DNA of 64,000 nt. Origin: Enterobacteriaceae bacterium 89. Its GTDB lineage: Bacteria; Pseudomonadota; Gammaproteobacteria; Enterobacterales; Enterobacteriaceae. Shown one piece after another: positions 53,089 to 61,322 of the stretch. How positions within the stretch are numbered: position 1 is the first letter of the stretch; every line of letters starts with the position of its first letter. Location of the stretch: positions 248,001 to 312,000 of the forward strand of contig RQJH01000001.1 of NCBI GenBank assembly GCA_014156375.1, read 5' to 3'. The notes beneath the pieces were generated by a model. It saw only the letters and a list, made by a program, of their open reading frames with translations, ran no database searches and was not told where the DNA came from. Made by a program: the position numbers and the translations under genes.

Positions 53089-54501
53089 ATGACGCGTTAC
53101 CAGCATCTGGCGAATCTGCTCGCCGAACGTATTGAACAGGGCCTGTATCGTCAGGGCGAGAAGCTCCCGTCGGTGCGCGCGCTCAGCCATGAACACGGCG
53201 TCAGTATCAGCACCGTACAGCAGGCGTATCAGACCCTGGAAAACCAGCAGCTCATCACGCCTCAGCCCCGCTCCGGCTACTTTATTGCCCCTCGCAAAGC
53301 ACAGCCGCCGGTCCCGGCAATGACCCGCCCGGCGCAGCGCCCGGTTGATATCACCCAGTGGGATCAGGTGCTGAACCTGATGAACGCACGTGGGGATAAA
53401 TCGATTACCGCGTTTGGCGGCGGCTCGCCGGACGTGACTCAGCCCAGCCTGAAGCCCCTGTGGCGTGAAATGACCCGGGCCGTCCAGCACGGCTCCAGCG
53501 ACATTTTTACCTACGATACCCTTCAGGGCAGAAGAGAGCTGCGGGAGCAGATTGCCCGCCTGATGCTGGACGGGGAAACCGTCGCCACCGCCGACGATAT
53601 TGTCATCACCAACGGTTGCCACGCGGCACTGGCTATCGCCCTGCTGGCGGTCTGCGAAGCCGGTGATATCGTGGCGGTTGAGTCTCCCGCTTACTACGGC
53701 ACCATGCAGCTGTTACAAGGGCTGGGGATCAAAACCATTGAGATCCCAACCGATCCGCAAACCGGGATCAGTATTGAAGCCTTAGAGCTGGCGCTCGAGC
53801 AGTGGCCGATCAAAGGGGTGATCCTGGTGCCCAACTGCAACAACCCGCTCGGTTTCATCATGCCGGACAGCCGCAAACGACAGATCCTTGCGCTGGCCCA
53901 GCGTTATGACATCGCCATTTTTGAAGATGATATTTACGGCGAGCTGGCAAAGGATTATCCGCGCCCGCGCACCATTAAATCCTGGGACATCGATGGCCGG
54001 GTGTTGCTGTGCAGCTCCTTCACCAAAACCGTCGCTCCCGGCCTTCGCGTCGGTTGGATCGTGCCGGGTCGTTATTACGATCGCGTGCTGCATATGAAAT
54101 ATTCCACCAGCGCGACCAACGTCCCGGTGACGCAGCTTGCCGTGGCGGCCTTTATTCGGGAAGGGCACTACCACCGTCACCTGCGCCGAATGCGTCAGAC
54201 TTATCACAGCAATATGGAAACCTACACCTGCTGGATCCGCGAATATTTCCCCTGCAAAATCTGCGTCACCCGGCCGCAGGGCGGCTATATGCTGTGGGTT
54301 GAGCTTCCCGAAATTGTCGACATGGTATGCGTGGCAAAACAGCTGTGCGAGTTGAAAATTCAGGTCGCGCCCGGCTCGCTGTTTTCAGCCTCCGGAAAAT
54401 ATCGCAACTGCCTGCGCATCAACTGCGCGATGCCCACCAGCGAAAAACATCACGAGGTCATGAAAAAACTCGGCGAGGCGATTTATAAAGCAATGGAGTG
54501 A
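53089..54501 (+). CDS. yjiR: YjiR, MocR-type GntR/aminotransferase regulator
   Basis: A protein of 470 residues, as in E. coli. It has an N-terminal GntR winged helix (about 1-70, EKLPSVRALSHEHGVSISTVQQAY) joined to a fold-type I aminotransferase domain (about 100-470). The PLP lysine is in SSFTKTVAPGLRVGW (about 305-319), with NCNNPLG (about 247) and FEDDIYGE (about 280) as cofactor-site motifs. Such proteins use PLP as an effector rather than catalyst. The target is unknown. I chose ATG 53089 to match E. coli; the open frame starts 22 codons earlier over the operator array. Confidence 0.93.
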   Translation: MTRYQHLANLLAERIEQGLYRQGEKLPSVRALSHEHGVSISTVQQAYQTLENQQLITPQPRSGYFIAPRKAQPPVPAMTRPAQRPVDITQWDQVLNLMNARGDKSITAFGGGSPDVTQPSLKPLWREMTRAVQHGSSDIFTYDTLQGRRELREQIARLMLDGETVATADDIVITNGCHAALAIALLAVCEAGDIVAVESPAYYGTMQLLQGLGIKTIEIPTDPQTGISIEALELALEQWPIKGVILVPNCNNPLGFIMPDSRKRQILALAQRYDIAIFEDDIYGELAKDYPRPRTIKSWDIDGRVLLCSSFTKTVAPGLRVGWIVPGRYYDRVLHMKYSTSATNVPVTQLAVAAFIREGHYHRHLRRMRQTYHSNMETYTCWIREYFPCKICVTRPQGGYMLWVELPEIVDMVCVAKQLCELKIQVAPGSLFSASGKYRNCLRINCAMPTSEKHHEVMKKLGEAIYKAME

Positions 54502-54525
54502 CTACCCGAAAAACCTTCCGCTCCT

Positions 54526-54554
54526 GTAGGCCTGATAAGCGCAGCGCATCAGGC
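54526..54554. repeat. REP element downstream of yjiR
   Basis: GTAGGCCTGATAAGCGCAGC followed by GCATCAGGC is a canonical REP palindrome, nearly the reverse complement of the left unit at 15624-15652. Confidence 0.85.
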
Positions 54555-54639
54555 AAAGATCACAACCCGGACATCGCACGATATCTCCTTCTTTCGCAAC
54601 GCTGCATAATCAGCAAACTCACTGATTTCGGAGGTAAAG

Positions 54640-55026
54640 ATGAAAATTGCACACGTAGCATTGTGGACGCGGGATCTGGATGCTCAGGCGGCATTCTGGC
54701 AGCGCTATTTCGACGGCCAGCCAAATGAAAAGTACCTCAGTAAGAACCGTCCGGGGTTTGCCTCTTATTTCATCACTCTGGCAGATGGCCCGACGATTGA
54801 GCTGATGACCCTGCCCGCCCTGCCTGATGCCCCGGAAAACCGTGAGTTTTGCGGCTGGGCGCACATCGCACTAAACGTCGGCGATAAATCAGCGGTAGAC
54901 GCATTATCTGCCAGAGCGCGCGATGAAGGGATCCTCAAAAGCGGCCCGCGCATGACCGGCGACGGCTATTACGAAGCGGTCATCACCGATCCCGACGGCA
55001 ACCTGATCGAACTGGTAGCAGGTTAA
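54640..55026 (+). CDS. VOC/glyoxalase-family protein
   Basis: A 128-residue vicinal-oxygen-chelate protein with two beta-alpha-beta-beta-beta modules. Predicted metal ligands are H5 (KIAHVAL), the Glu in TIELMT (about 54), His in GWAHIAL (about 74) and Glu in DPDGNLIELVAG (about 124). Glyoxalase I, fosfomycin-resistance and dioxygenase enzymes share this fold; the substrate cannot be told. ATG follows GGAGGT. Confidence 0.88.
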   Translation: MKIAHVALWTRDLDAQAAFWQRYFDGQPNEKYLSKNRPGFASYFITLADGPTIELMTLPALPDAPENREFCGWAHIALNVGDKSAVDALSARARDEGILKSGPRMTGDGYYEAVITDPDGNLIELVAG

Positions 55027-55118
55027 CCCACTCACATTTCAGGGATTTAACGCTGGTCAAAACATCCAACCATGTTATGATTCTGGCGTTAAATTCAACA
55101 ACCCTATTCAGAGGCTTG

Positions 55119-55180
55119 ATGCTGGAGAATGTAATCTAAGATAATCAGCTTCCCGACCTTCCCTGGCCGGACTGATTATC
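55119..55180 (+). promoter_or_regulatory. topAI leader: short upstream frame and hairpin
   Basis: A six-codon frame (ATG 55119, stop TAA 55137-55139; MLENVI) with an AGAGG site precedes a perfect stem, GATAATCAG (55140-55148) with CTGATTATC (55172-55180). A smaller stem (AACACCA/TGGTGTT, 55202-55217) follows. In E. coli topAI is controlled by a translated leader peptide (toiL) that senses ribosome-targeting antibiotics; this arrangement looks equivalent. Confidence 0.6.
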
Positions 55181-55256
55181 GCTGCGCTTAAACCTAACGC
55201 GAACACCAGATGGTGTTGGCACGTTTTTGCACATGTTGATTACAGGCATTTCCAGT

Positions 55257-55514
55257 ATGAATATTTCCAAACCGGAACAACGCACCCTGCACGTCTTAGC
55301 CAAAGGCGGACGCATCACCCATACCCGCGATTCCTCTGGTCGCGTCACGCACATCGAGTGTTATACCCGCGAAGGCTTTTTGCTGAGCGACTGTACGCTC
55401 GTCGTTTTCAAAAAACTCAGAGAGAAGAAGCTGATTAAATCGGTTAACGGCCAGCCGTACCGCATCAACGCCAGCGGACTCAATAACGTTCGCGCTCAGC
55501 TCGATAACCGCTAA
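55257..55514 (+). CDS. topAI: TopAI (YjhX), topoisomerase I inhibitor-like toxin
   Basis: An 85-residue protein of the YjhX family, nearly the same as E. coli YjhX throughout ([20 protein letters not shown] and [13 protein letters not shown]). The E. coli protein binds and inhibits DNA topoisomerase I, and its antitoxin is the GNAT protein YjhQ encoded next to it. No yjhQ is present here; the next gene is a methyltransferase. ATG 55257 (MNISKPEQ) matches the E. coli start; the frame is open ten codons upstream. The long leader suggests translational control. Confidence 0.9.
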   Translation: MNISKPEQRTLHVLAKGGRITHTRDSSGRVTHIECYTREGFLLSDCTLVVFKKLREKKLIKSVNGQPYRINASGLNNVRAQLDNR

Positions 55515-55524
55515 GGAGAGTGGC

Positions 55525-56235
55525 ATGAATACGAAAATGACTCATGACTTTATCAACGCCAACCTGATGGGCCCGAGCGCGTTGCTGTTGCTCGATGAAG
55601 TCGCCGACAGGCTGCAGCTGCGACCCGGAATGCGGGTGCTGGATCTGGCCTGTGGCACCGGGTTAACGTCTATTTATCTTGCCGAACGCTACGGCGTTGA
55701 GGTAGTGGCAATGGATTTATGGATCTCCGCGAGCGACAACCAGAAGCGCTTCGCGCAGATGGGACTCAGTCAGCAGATCATGCCACTGCACCTTGATGTG
55801 GCAGACCTGCCGGTCACCCTGCCTTTCGCCACCGATCTGTTCGATGCGATGATCAGCATTGACGCCTGGCATTACTTCGGCGCCAGCGCCACGTTCTTCG
55901 ACAGTCATCTTGCGCCGTTTATCAAAGCGGATGGGCGGGTCGCGATAGTTGTACCAGGGCTGAAAAAGCCGTTTGACCGGAGTGTGCCTGCTCAGCTGGC
56001 TCCGTGGTGGCAACCCCGGATGAACTTCTTCACCGTCGACTGGTGGCAGCAGCTCTGGCAACAGAGCGAGTTTCTGCGAGTGGAAAGCTGCGAAGAAAGC
56101 CTGCGCTGTCGCGAAGCCTGGCAGATCTGGCTGGAGTGCGATCACCCGTACGCCATCCGCGACCGTGACATGATGGCCGCCGAGGCCGGAGAGTGGTTTA
56201 ACTTCACAACCATGGTTGGACGCGTGGAGAAGTAG
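55525..56235 (+). CDS. Class I SAM-dependent methyltransferase
   Basis: A protein of 236 residues with motif I VLDLACGTGLTS (about 38-49), the acidic residue AMD ending strand 2 (about 63-65) and motif LFDAMISIDAWHYF (about 107-120). The C-terminal part is Trp-rich (APWWQP, VDWWQQLWQQ). The substrate is unknown. It follows topAI by 10 bp with a perfect AAGGAG site, taking the position that the antitoxin gene yjhQ has in E. coli. Confidence 0.85.
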   Translation: MNTKMTHDFINANLMGPSALLLLDEVADRLQLRPGMRVLDLACGTGLTSIYLAERYGVEVVAMDLWISASDNQKRFAQMGLSQQIMPLHLDVADLPVTLPFATDLFDAMISIDAWHYFGASATFFDSHLAPFIKADGRVAIVVPGLKKPFDRSVPAQLAPWWQPRMNFFTVDWWQQLWQQSEFLRVESCEESLRCREAWQIWLECDHPYAIRDRDMMAAEAGEWFNFTTMVGRVEK

Positions 56236-56243
56236 TTCTGATG

Positions 56244-56269
56244 CTGGCTCTTCAGGGAGGAAGAGCCAG
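56244..56269 (+). terminator. Hairpin after the methyltransferase gene
   Basis: CTGGCTCTTC (56244-56253) pairs perfectly with GAAGAGCCAG (56260-56269), nine bases after the stop; no T-run. Confidence 0.6.
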
Positions 56270-56282
56270 ACATTGTGCACGG

Positions 56283-56304
56283 AAAACGCCCGAACTTTCG
56301 GGCG
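56283..56304 (-). terminator. Terminator of the DUF1176 gene
   Basis: CGCCCGAA-CT-TTCGGGCG (56287-56304), with AAAA on its left that gives a U-run in the minus-strand transcript. Confidence 0.7.
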
Positions 56305-56311
56305 TCGTGAT

Positions 56312-57343
56312 TTACTTAACCGTCGTCACCCAGGTAGGTAAATTCCAGGTGCCACCCAGGCGCAGATACCGACACATGCCAGTGGTCGCCTCACTGGCTT
56401 TGTTGAAGGTTTTGCCATCCCAGACCCAGCTCGCCATGCCGAAACAGTCGCCAATGCCGCGCCCTTTTTGGCTCATAGAGATTTCCCCTTCGCTGTAGTC
56501 AGTGCCGGAAGTCGTGACCAGAACGGGTTTATCCTTGAGCTGAGCATCCGTAACCCAGTAGCCATATCCTTCGTTGTAGGCCGCACGCCAGCAAAGAGTG
56601 GAAAGCAGGACATGATTTTTATCGAGCGGTGTCAGAGTGACAGGTTCAACTTCATCACCTTCGGCGGGCTCGATTCGATCGCAGCCATCATCCTCAGTTA
56701 ACGTGGCCAGCAGTTTTGGTTTCAGTGCCGCCAGCTCCGGTGCAGTCAGCGGTCTTTCCTGCCCTTTTTCCGTTTTCACGCTTTGAATAACCGGAGCGGG
56801 AACCGCAGCCCGCACACTGCTTTCCGGCTTATCCCCTTTTTTGGTCAGCGCCCCTGGTGTGCCAATACGTCCCTGAACATCATCCATTTTCACCAGCACT
56901 GCAAAAGCGCCATCGCCTGAGAGAACAAAGGGCTGCGTACCGCCAATAAACTCAACTTTCCCGCTGCCTTTTACCGCGCTGATAATCTGGCTGACCTGTT
57001 TGCCGGAGAGCTGCCAGTCGTCATTTTTCGCAGGCTTCAGCTCTCCTGCGGACTGCCCGTTGATCGACAGTCTGAGTTTCGCCACCGGGTGTTGGTCGTC
57101 AGCGTCGACTTCGGCCAGCATCACTTTTCCGGTTACCGGCGTTCCCGCACCGGCTGCGCGAGTGAGCAAAACAGACCCGGTTGGGCTGTCTTCTGAACTG
57201 TATCCCGCCGCCCGGCAGGTCAGCGTATTGTCACAAACCACTTCCCAGTTTTTGTGGCTGAAGGAAACGCCACTTTCTTCCGCCATGGCCGACGTGCTGA
57301 GCAGCGCGCAGGCCAGCAGCCCGGTCTGAATTCCTTGTTTCAT
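56312..57343 (-). CDS. DUF1176 exported protein
   Basis: A 343-residue periplasmic protein. The signal peptide is residues 1-21 (MKQ..., cleavage after AMA). The mature part matches the DUF1176 pattern: WEVVCDNTLTCRAAGY near the N-terminus, DGCDRIEP in the middle and CFGMASWVWDGKTF...GMCRYLRLGGTW at the end, with six cysteines likely in disulfides. The function is unknown. Confidence 0.85.
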   Translation of the reverse strand: MKQGIQTGLLACALLSTSAMAEESGVSFSHKNWEVVCDNTLTCRAAGYSSEDSPTGSVLLTRAAGAGTPVTGKVMLAEVDADDQHPVAKLRLSINGQSAGELKPAKNDDWQLSGKQVSQIISAVKGSGKVEFIGGTQPFVLSGDGAFAVLVKMDDVQGRIGTPGALTKKGDKPESSVRAAVPAPVIQSVKTEKGQERPLTAPELAALKPKLLATLTEDDGCDRIEPAEGDEVEPVTLTPLDKNHVLLSTLCWRAAYNEGYGYWVTDAQLKDKPVLVTTSGTDYSEGEISMSQKGRGIGDCFGMASWVWDGKTFNKASEATTGMCRYLRLGGTWNLPTWVTTVK

Positions 57344-57482
57344 GTTTTCTCTCCGTGGGGGTCGTTGCTGTCAGTTTGTACAATTTCTACGCCCGGGAGA
57401 AGTCTTTTCATTGGATGCCCCTCGCGCAGGGGATCGGGTATAGTGTCCGCCTTGTTTTGTTGGGTGATATCGACACTTCCCT

Positions 57483-57818
57483 ATGAATCTCAATCGGTTT
57501 TGTTACTTACTTCTGGCTTTATGCGTAGCCGGAAGCGCATACCTTCCCCATCCACAATTAGTGTGGATGCTGCTGGTTAGTGTGCTGACGATGATTATTT
57601 ACGGCATGGATAAACTGGCGGCGCGCAAAGCCTGGCGAAGAGTGCCTGAATCGACGTTGCTGGTGTTTGGATTGGTTGGAGGATGGCCCGGCGCGATCCT
57701 CGGTCAGCAATGCTTTCGCCATAAAACACAAAAGCAGCCGTTCAGAACCTACTTCTTTATTAGCGTGATACTCAATGTGGGGATGATGGCAGCGGTTTAT
57801 CACTTTTATCCTCAATGA
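57483..57818 (+). CDS. DUF1294 membrane protein
   Basis: A 111-residue protein with about four membrane segments and the DUF1294 core YGMDKLAARKAWRRVPE...GGWPGAILGQ...RHKTQKQPFR. The function is unknown. A short GC hairpin (about 57832-57851) follows it, before the convergent stbB-like gene. Confidence 0.88.
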   Translation: MNLNRFCYLLLALCVAGSAYLPHPQLVWMLLVSVLTMIIYGMDKLAARKAWRRVPESTLLVFGLVGGWPGAILGQQCFRHKTQKQPFRTYFFISVILNVGMMAAVYHFYPQ

Positions 57819-57861
57819 GGACAATAGCCACCCCGCCGAAAATGGCGGGGAGACGCGATCC

Positions 57862-58500
57862 TCAGAACAGCCCTTTCTGACGAACCTTGTTCATTTTCTG
57901 CATTGGAGCGTCTACCTCACTGAGAGAGACCTCTTCGGCCTGGCCGCCGCGTACCGGTTCTGCCGCCGCCGTTTTGCCACTGACCCGCAGCTGTTGTAGC
58001 AGCAAATGCTGTTGCTCTAACAAAGTTTTCAGCTCTGCCACTTCGTGACGCAGTTTCGCCGTTTCCTCTGAAGAAGAAGGATCGGCGGCTTTGGCTGGCT
58101 GCTGTGGCTGAGTCTGCGCCAGCAGTTCGCGCATCTGCTCAAGCTGCTGCTTGCTGAACTGCTCCGGGGCCACCGGAGAAGATTTCTCGATTTCCGCAGG
58201 CAGCAGGCCATCGTGTTGCAACTCTTCGCACAGGTCGTCAAGGGTCAGCGTTTCGCGCCCAAGCGACTCAGCAATGTGGCTGCACAGTTGGGGTTTCAGC
58301 AGATGCAGTTGGAGTCCCGCCAGATAGACGTTGCGGTGAAAGCGACGCACTTCCATGTTGGCATCGTTGACGTCCCCTTCCCCCTGTTGCAACGTCTGGT
58401 GCCATTGTTTCAGCTGTAGCATCGCGCGCAGATCCGCGCGCGAATGCTCCGGTGACAGATGCAAAGAGAGATTTACCCGGCGAGTTTGCCGGTTACGCAT
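57862..58500 (-). CDS. StbB-like plasmid-partition accessory protein
   Basis: A 212-residue hydrophilic protein with a basic N-terminus (MRNRQTRRVNLSLHL), a helical middle and a C-terminal coiled coil (about 145-175, KLRHEVAELKTLLEQQHLLLQQL, described in part). It overlaps the end of the ParM-like gene by 8 bp. Position, size and layout match the StbB/ParR partner of ParM operons, which binds DNA and caps the filament. Sequence support by itself is modest. Confidence 0.65.
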   Translation of the reverse strand: MRNRQTRRVNLSLHLSPEHSRADLRAMLQLKQWHQTLQQGEGDVNDANMEVRRFHRNVYLAGLQLHLLKPQLCSHIAESLGRETLTLDDLCEELQHDGLLPAEIEKSSPVAPEQFSKQQLEQMRELLAQTQPQQPAKAADPSSSEETAKLRHEVAELKTLLEQQHLLLQQLRVSGKTAAAEPVRGGQAEEVSLSEVDAPMQKMNKVRQKGLF

Positions 58501-59542
58501 CTTCACCCACCTCAACCATCTGCGGCGCAGCGACCTGCTCTACGCCAGATTCCGCGTGATAAAGGCAGATTTCGCGGGACAGCGCGCTTTGCGGATTATC
58601 GATAGTCACCACACGGTCGCCCAGCGTGGCGTAAGCCTGACGCAGCGCAGATTCAATCAGGTGCGCACCGCCGCCGACGATATAAACGCGGTTCGGGTTC
58701 TTGGCGAATTTCTTCGCTTCATACGCCACCTGGTCGCCCAGTTCCTGAATTTTGATCTCAATGCGCTCGAGGATGTCCTCAATGCGCGACTCGTCGTTAA
58801 TCACGCTTTTCACAAACGCCATGTCGTGACGACGCTTGATAAGCTCATTTGCCACCAGATAGCTGGAGTCGCTGTCCGCGGCGGCCAGCAGCTTGCGGGT
58901 CGCATCGGTAACCATCGCCACGCCGATTTCATTGTTGCCGTAGATAGCAGACACATCGTCAAATTCACCGACGATCACGCCCATATCCAGCGTGGTGCCG
59001 CCGCAGTCAATCACCAGCGATTTGGTGAATTCATTGACGCTGGAGTTGAGCAGATGAGACAGCGCCGCAGGCAGGCTTTCTGGCATCACCTGCACGTCGA
59101 CAATCCGGAACAGCTCCCCTTTGTTGAGGGAAATTTCGCGCATCAGGTTACGACGCTTGGCTTCGATACGTTCGTCGTTGCGCTGGCAGTCGTCCGGTTT
59201 GTAGAACTGGGTAATAGGCAGCGTCACCACCACTTCCACATCGCAAGGCGACAGTCCGGTTTGCAGCAGGGCATGATGCACCGCCAGCAGGTTCAGATCG
59301 TCGTACTGATATTCGATATGGGTGGTCGAAAGTGCCTTGTCCGAGGTGGCATCGTAGGTGTATTTCGTGGTACCGATGGTGTAGTTGTACACTGCCTGAC
59401 CGCGCAGCAGCGCCGCGCTTTTCCAGTCCTTACGGAAGGAGTTTGGCGACACTACGGTTTTCAGGGTGCCGTTCTCGATCCAGCTGATTTTGACGTTAGT
59501 CGAGCCATCGTCGATGGCGAATTTGATACGGGTTGCAGTCAT
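58493..59542 (-). CDS. stbA: ParM/StbA-type actin-like protein on the chromosome
   Basis: An actin-fold ATPase of 349 residues, clearly related to plasmid R1 ParM. The phosphate-1 motif is FAIDDGSTNVKISW (about 8-21), then SPNSFRKDW, VHHALLQTGL and VMPESLPA, phosphate-2 LVIDCGGTTLDMG (about 175-187) and the adenosine motif VYIVGGGAHLIE (about 290-301). ParM polymerises to push plasmid copies apart. Here it lies 28 bp after a YafL-like gene, in the same direction as the laf operon, with no room for a parC centromere upstream. Confidence 0.9.
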   Translation of the reverse strand: MTATRIKFAIDDGSTNVKISWIENGTLKTVVSPNSFRKDWKSAALLRGQAVYNYTIGTTKYTYDATSDKALSTTHIEYQYDDLNLLAVHHALLQTGLSPCDVEVVVTLPITQFYKPDDCQRNDERIEAKRRNLMREISLNKGELFRIVDVQVMPESLPAALSHLLNSSVNEFTKSLVIDCGGTTLDMGVIVGEFDDVSAIYGNNEIGVAMVTDATRKLLAAADSDSSYLVANELIKRRHDMAFVKSVINDESRIEDILERIEIKIQELGDQVAYEAKKFAKNPNRVYIVGGGAHLIESALRQAYATLGDRVVTIDNPQSALSREICLYHAESGVEQVAAPQMVEVGEDA

Positions 59543-59570
59543 GGGTAAAAACTCAATCTAAAGGTCATAG

Positions 59571-60380
59571 TTACAGCACCGCGTCTTCCGTCAGAATACG
59601 ACGGGCACCGAGGTAATGGGATTGCCAGAAATCGTCAGAAAGCTGGCTGATACGAATATTCAGACCGGTACGCGGCGCTTCAATAAATTGTCCGTCGCCG
59701 AGGTAGACGCCAACGTGATCCGCTCCAGGACGCTGATTGATGTTGAAGAACACCAGGTCGCCGCGTCGCAGTCTTTCCTGGCGTACCGATTTCAGGTGTT
59801 TGTCTTCATACATGCCGTTGGCGGTGCGAGGCAGCTTGCGGTTCAGCACATGGTTCCAGGCATAGAACACCAGCCCGCTACAGTCGAAGCCTTCGCCGGG
59901 AGATTGCCCGCCCCAGACGTAAGGTTTGCCAAGCTGCTTTTTCAGACGTTCGATCACCACCCGCAGCGAAGCGGCGGCCTTCGGCGACAGTTTTTCCTGT
60001 GCAAGCTCCTCCGGCAGCGGCATCCATAGGGCGTCCGATCCACCAAAACGGCCCGGCTGCCAGCGGGCATGCATCGCCAACATTTCGCGATTTTTGCTTC
60101 TGATCAGGCGCTTTTGCTCTGCTTCATTGCGCTTTTGCTCCGGGGTCAGCGGTACCGTCGCCACCCGCGAGCGCACGTGCGCCAGCAGCTTTTCGCGATT
60201 TTTCATCCGCTTTTGCGCTTCACGGCTCTGCTCTCGCGTCAGCGAGGATTTCACTTCCTGAGGGCGAGCGTCGCTGAGGCCGGGAAACAGCAGCCCCAGA
60301 GCAAGAAGAAAAAAAGGTACCTGACGTCGTGAGGCGAAGCGTGCAGGTACAAATCGGACTAAATTCAGAAGAAACATCAC
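59571..60380 (-). CDS. yafL: YafL-like NlpC/P60 peptidoglycan endopeptidase
   Basis: A 269-residue exported enzyme. The N-terminal hydrophobic segment (about 20-37) with a likely cleavage after SDA is preceded by a basic stretch. A basic helical linker is at about 45-110. The C-terminal NlpC/P60 domain (about 140-265) carries the catalytic Cys in FDCSGLVFYAW, His in ADHVGVYLG and a third polar residue in FIEAPRTG. The tail LGARRILTEDAVL and KLPRTANGMY match E. coli YafL, which also adjoins the Flag-2 remnant. It probably cuts murein peptides, perhaps to let flagella through. The start is uncertain; no good ribosome site. Confidence 0.85.
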   Translation of the reverse strand: MMFLLNLVRFVPARFASRRQVPFFLLALGLLFPGLSDARPQEVKSSLTREQSREAQKRMKNREKLLAHVRSRVATVPLTPEQKRNEAEQKRLIRSKNREMLAMHARWQPGRFGGSDALWMPLPEELAQEKLSPKAAASLRVVIERLKKQLGKPYVWGGQSPGEGFDCSGLVFYAWNHVLNRKLPRTANGMYEDKHLKSVRQERLRRGDLVFFNINQRPGADHVGVYLGDGQFIEAPRTGLNIRISQLSDDFWQSHYLGARRILTEDAVL

Positions 60381-60398
60381 AACGGGATAATCTGTGTA

Positions 60399-61322
60399 TT
60401 AATTTTTCGATAATTTGTCGGCCAGCGGCTTCAGCACTTTCTCGCCGTGCTGGCCAAAGAACTGGTACAACGATTCGCTGGCGGAATGGGTCAGCACCAT
60501 AATTTCAATCCGGCGGTTAGCCGAGCTGAGCGGATGTTGCGGGTCGAGCAGCATCTGATCGGCCATTCCACTCACCTGAAGAATTTGATTTGGATCGAGA
60601 CCATTTTTCGTCAGCACGCGTCTCGCCTGCATCGCACGCTCACCCGAAAGATTCCAGTTGTTATAGAGATCCTGATCGCGAAAGTGCGTCGCATCGGTAT
60701 GGCCGGTAATGATGATCTTGTTGTCGATCGTACTCAGCGCCGGAGCAAACTCGCCCAGCAGGCGCTTAAAGAACGGCGTCAGGATCGCGCTACTGCGCTG
60801 GAACATTTCGCGTTTCTGATCGTCGGTGATCAGAATGCGCAACCCCTGCGGGACAATCTCCAGCTGCAGGTTGGACTGCGCGTCATAGGTCGAGGTGATT
60901 TTCATGATGATCCGCGCCAGATCTTCAATCTCACGATTCGAGCGCGCGTTAACGTCCTCAAGGCTCGGAGAGTGTTTGACCTGTTGCAGAACGGCGTTCT
61001 GACCGTCCTTTGTTTCCGTCGGCGTTTTATCCTCACGCGTTTTTATCCCGTTCACCACCGCCACGCGTCCGCCTGCCTCTTCCTGGGTAATTGGCGACAG
61101 CGAGTTACCTTCGAAGATCGAATCCCCATTCAGGTTGGAGACAATCTCTTTACGCTCTTCTTCAGTCACCGCGCCCATGATCCACAGCACCATAAACAGC
61201 GCCATCATCGCCAGGGTGAAGTCGGCGAACGCCACTTTCCACGCCCCGCCGTGAAAGGCTTCATGGCCTTTGCGCGAGGAGCGTTTGATTATCGTGGTGT
61301 GTTCTTTGTTACGGCTGCGCAT
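60399..61322 (-). CDS. lafU: LafU, lateral-flagellar MotB-type stator protein
   Basis: A 307-residue stator B subunit. It has a basic cytoplasmic tail, one membrane helix (about 28-50, AWKVAFADFTLAMMALFMVL) containing the ion-binding Asp in FADF, and a periplasmic OmpA-like peptidoglycan-binding domain (about 150-280, TGHTDATHF...NWNLSGERAMQARRVL). It has the full length of a functional stator, unlike the truncated E. coli K-12 remnant. Its ATG shares one base with the lafT stop. Confidence 0.95.
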   Translation of the reverse strand: MRSRNKEHTTIIKRSSRKGHEAFHGGAWKVAFADFTLAMMALFMVLWIMGAVTEEERKEIVSNLNGDSIFEGNSLSPITQEEAGGRVAVVNGIKTREDKTPTETKDGQNAVLQQVKHSPSLEDVNARSNREIEDLARIIMKITSTYDAQSNLQLEIVPQGLRILITDDQKREMFQRSSAILTPFFKRLLGEFAPALSTIDNKIIITGHTDATHFRDQDLYNNWNLSGERAMQARRVLTKNGLDPNQILQVSGMADQMLLDPQHPLSSANRRIEIMVLTHSASESLYQFFGQHGEKVLKPLADKLSKN

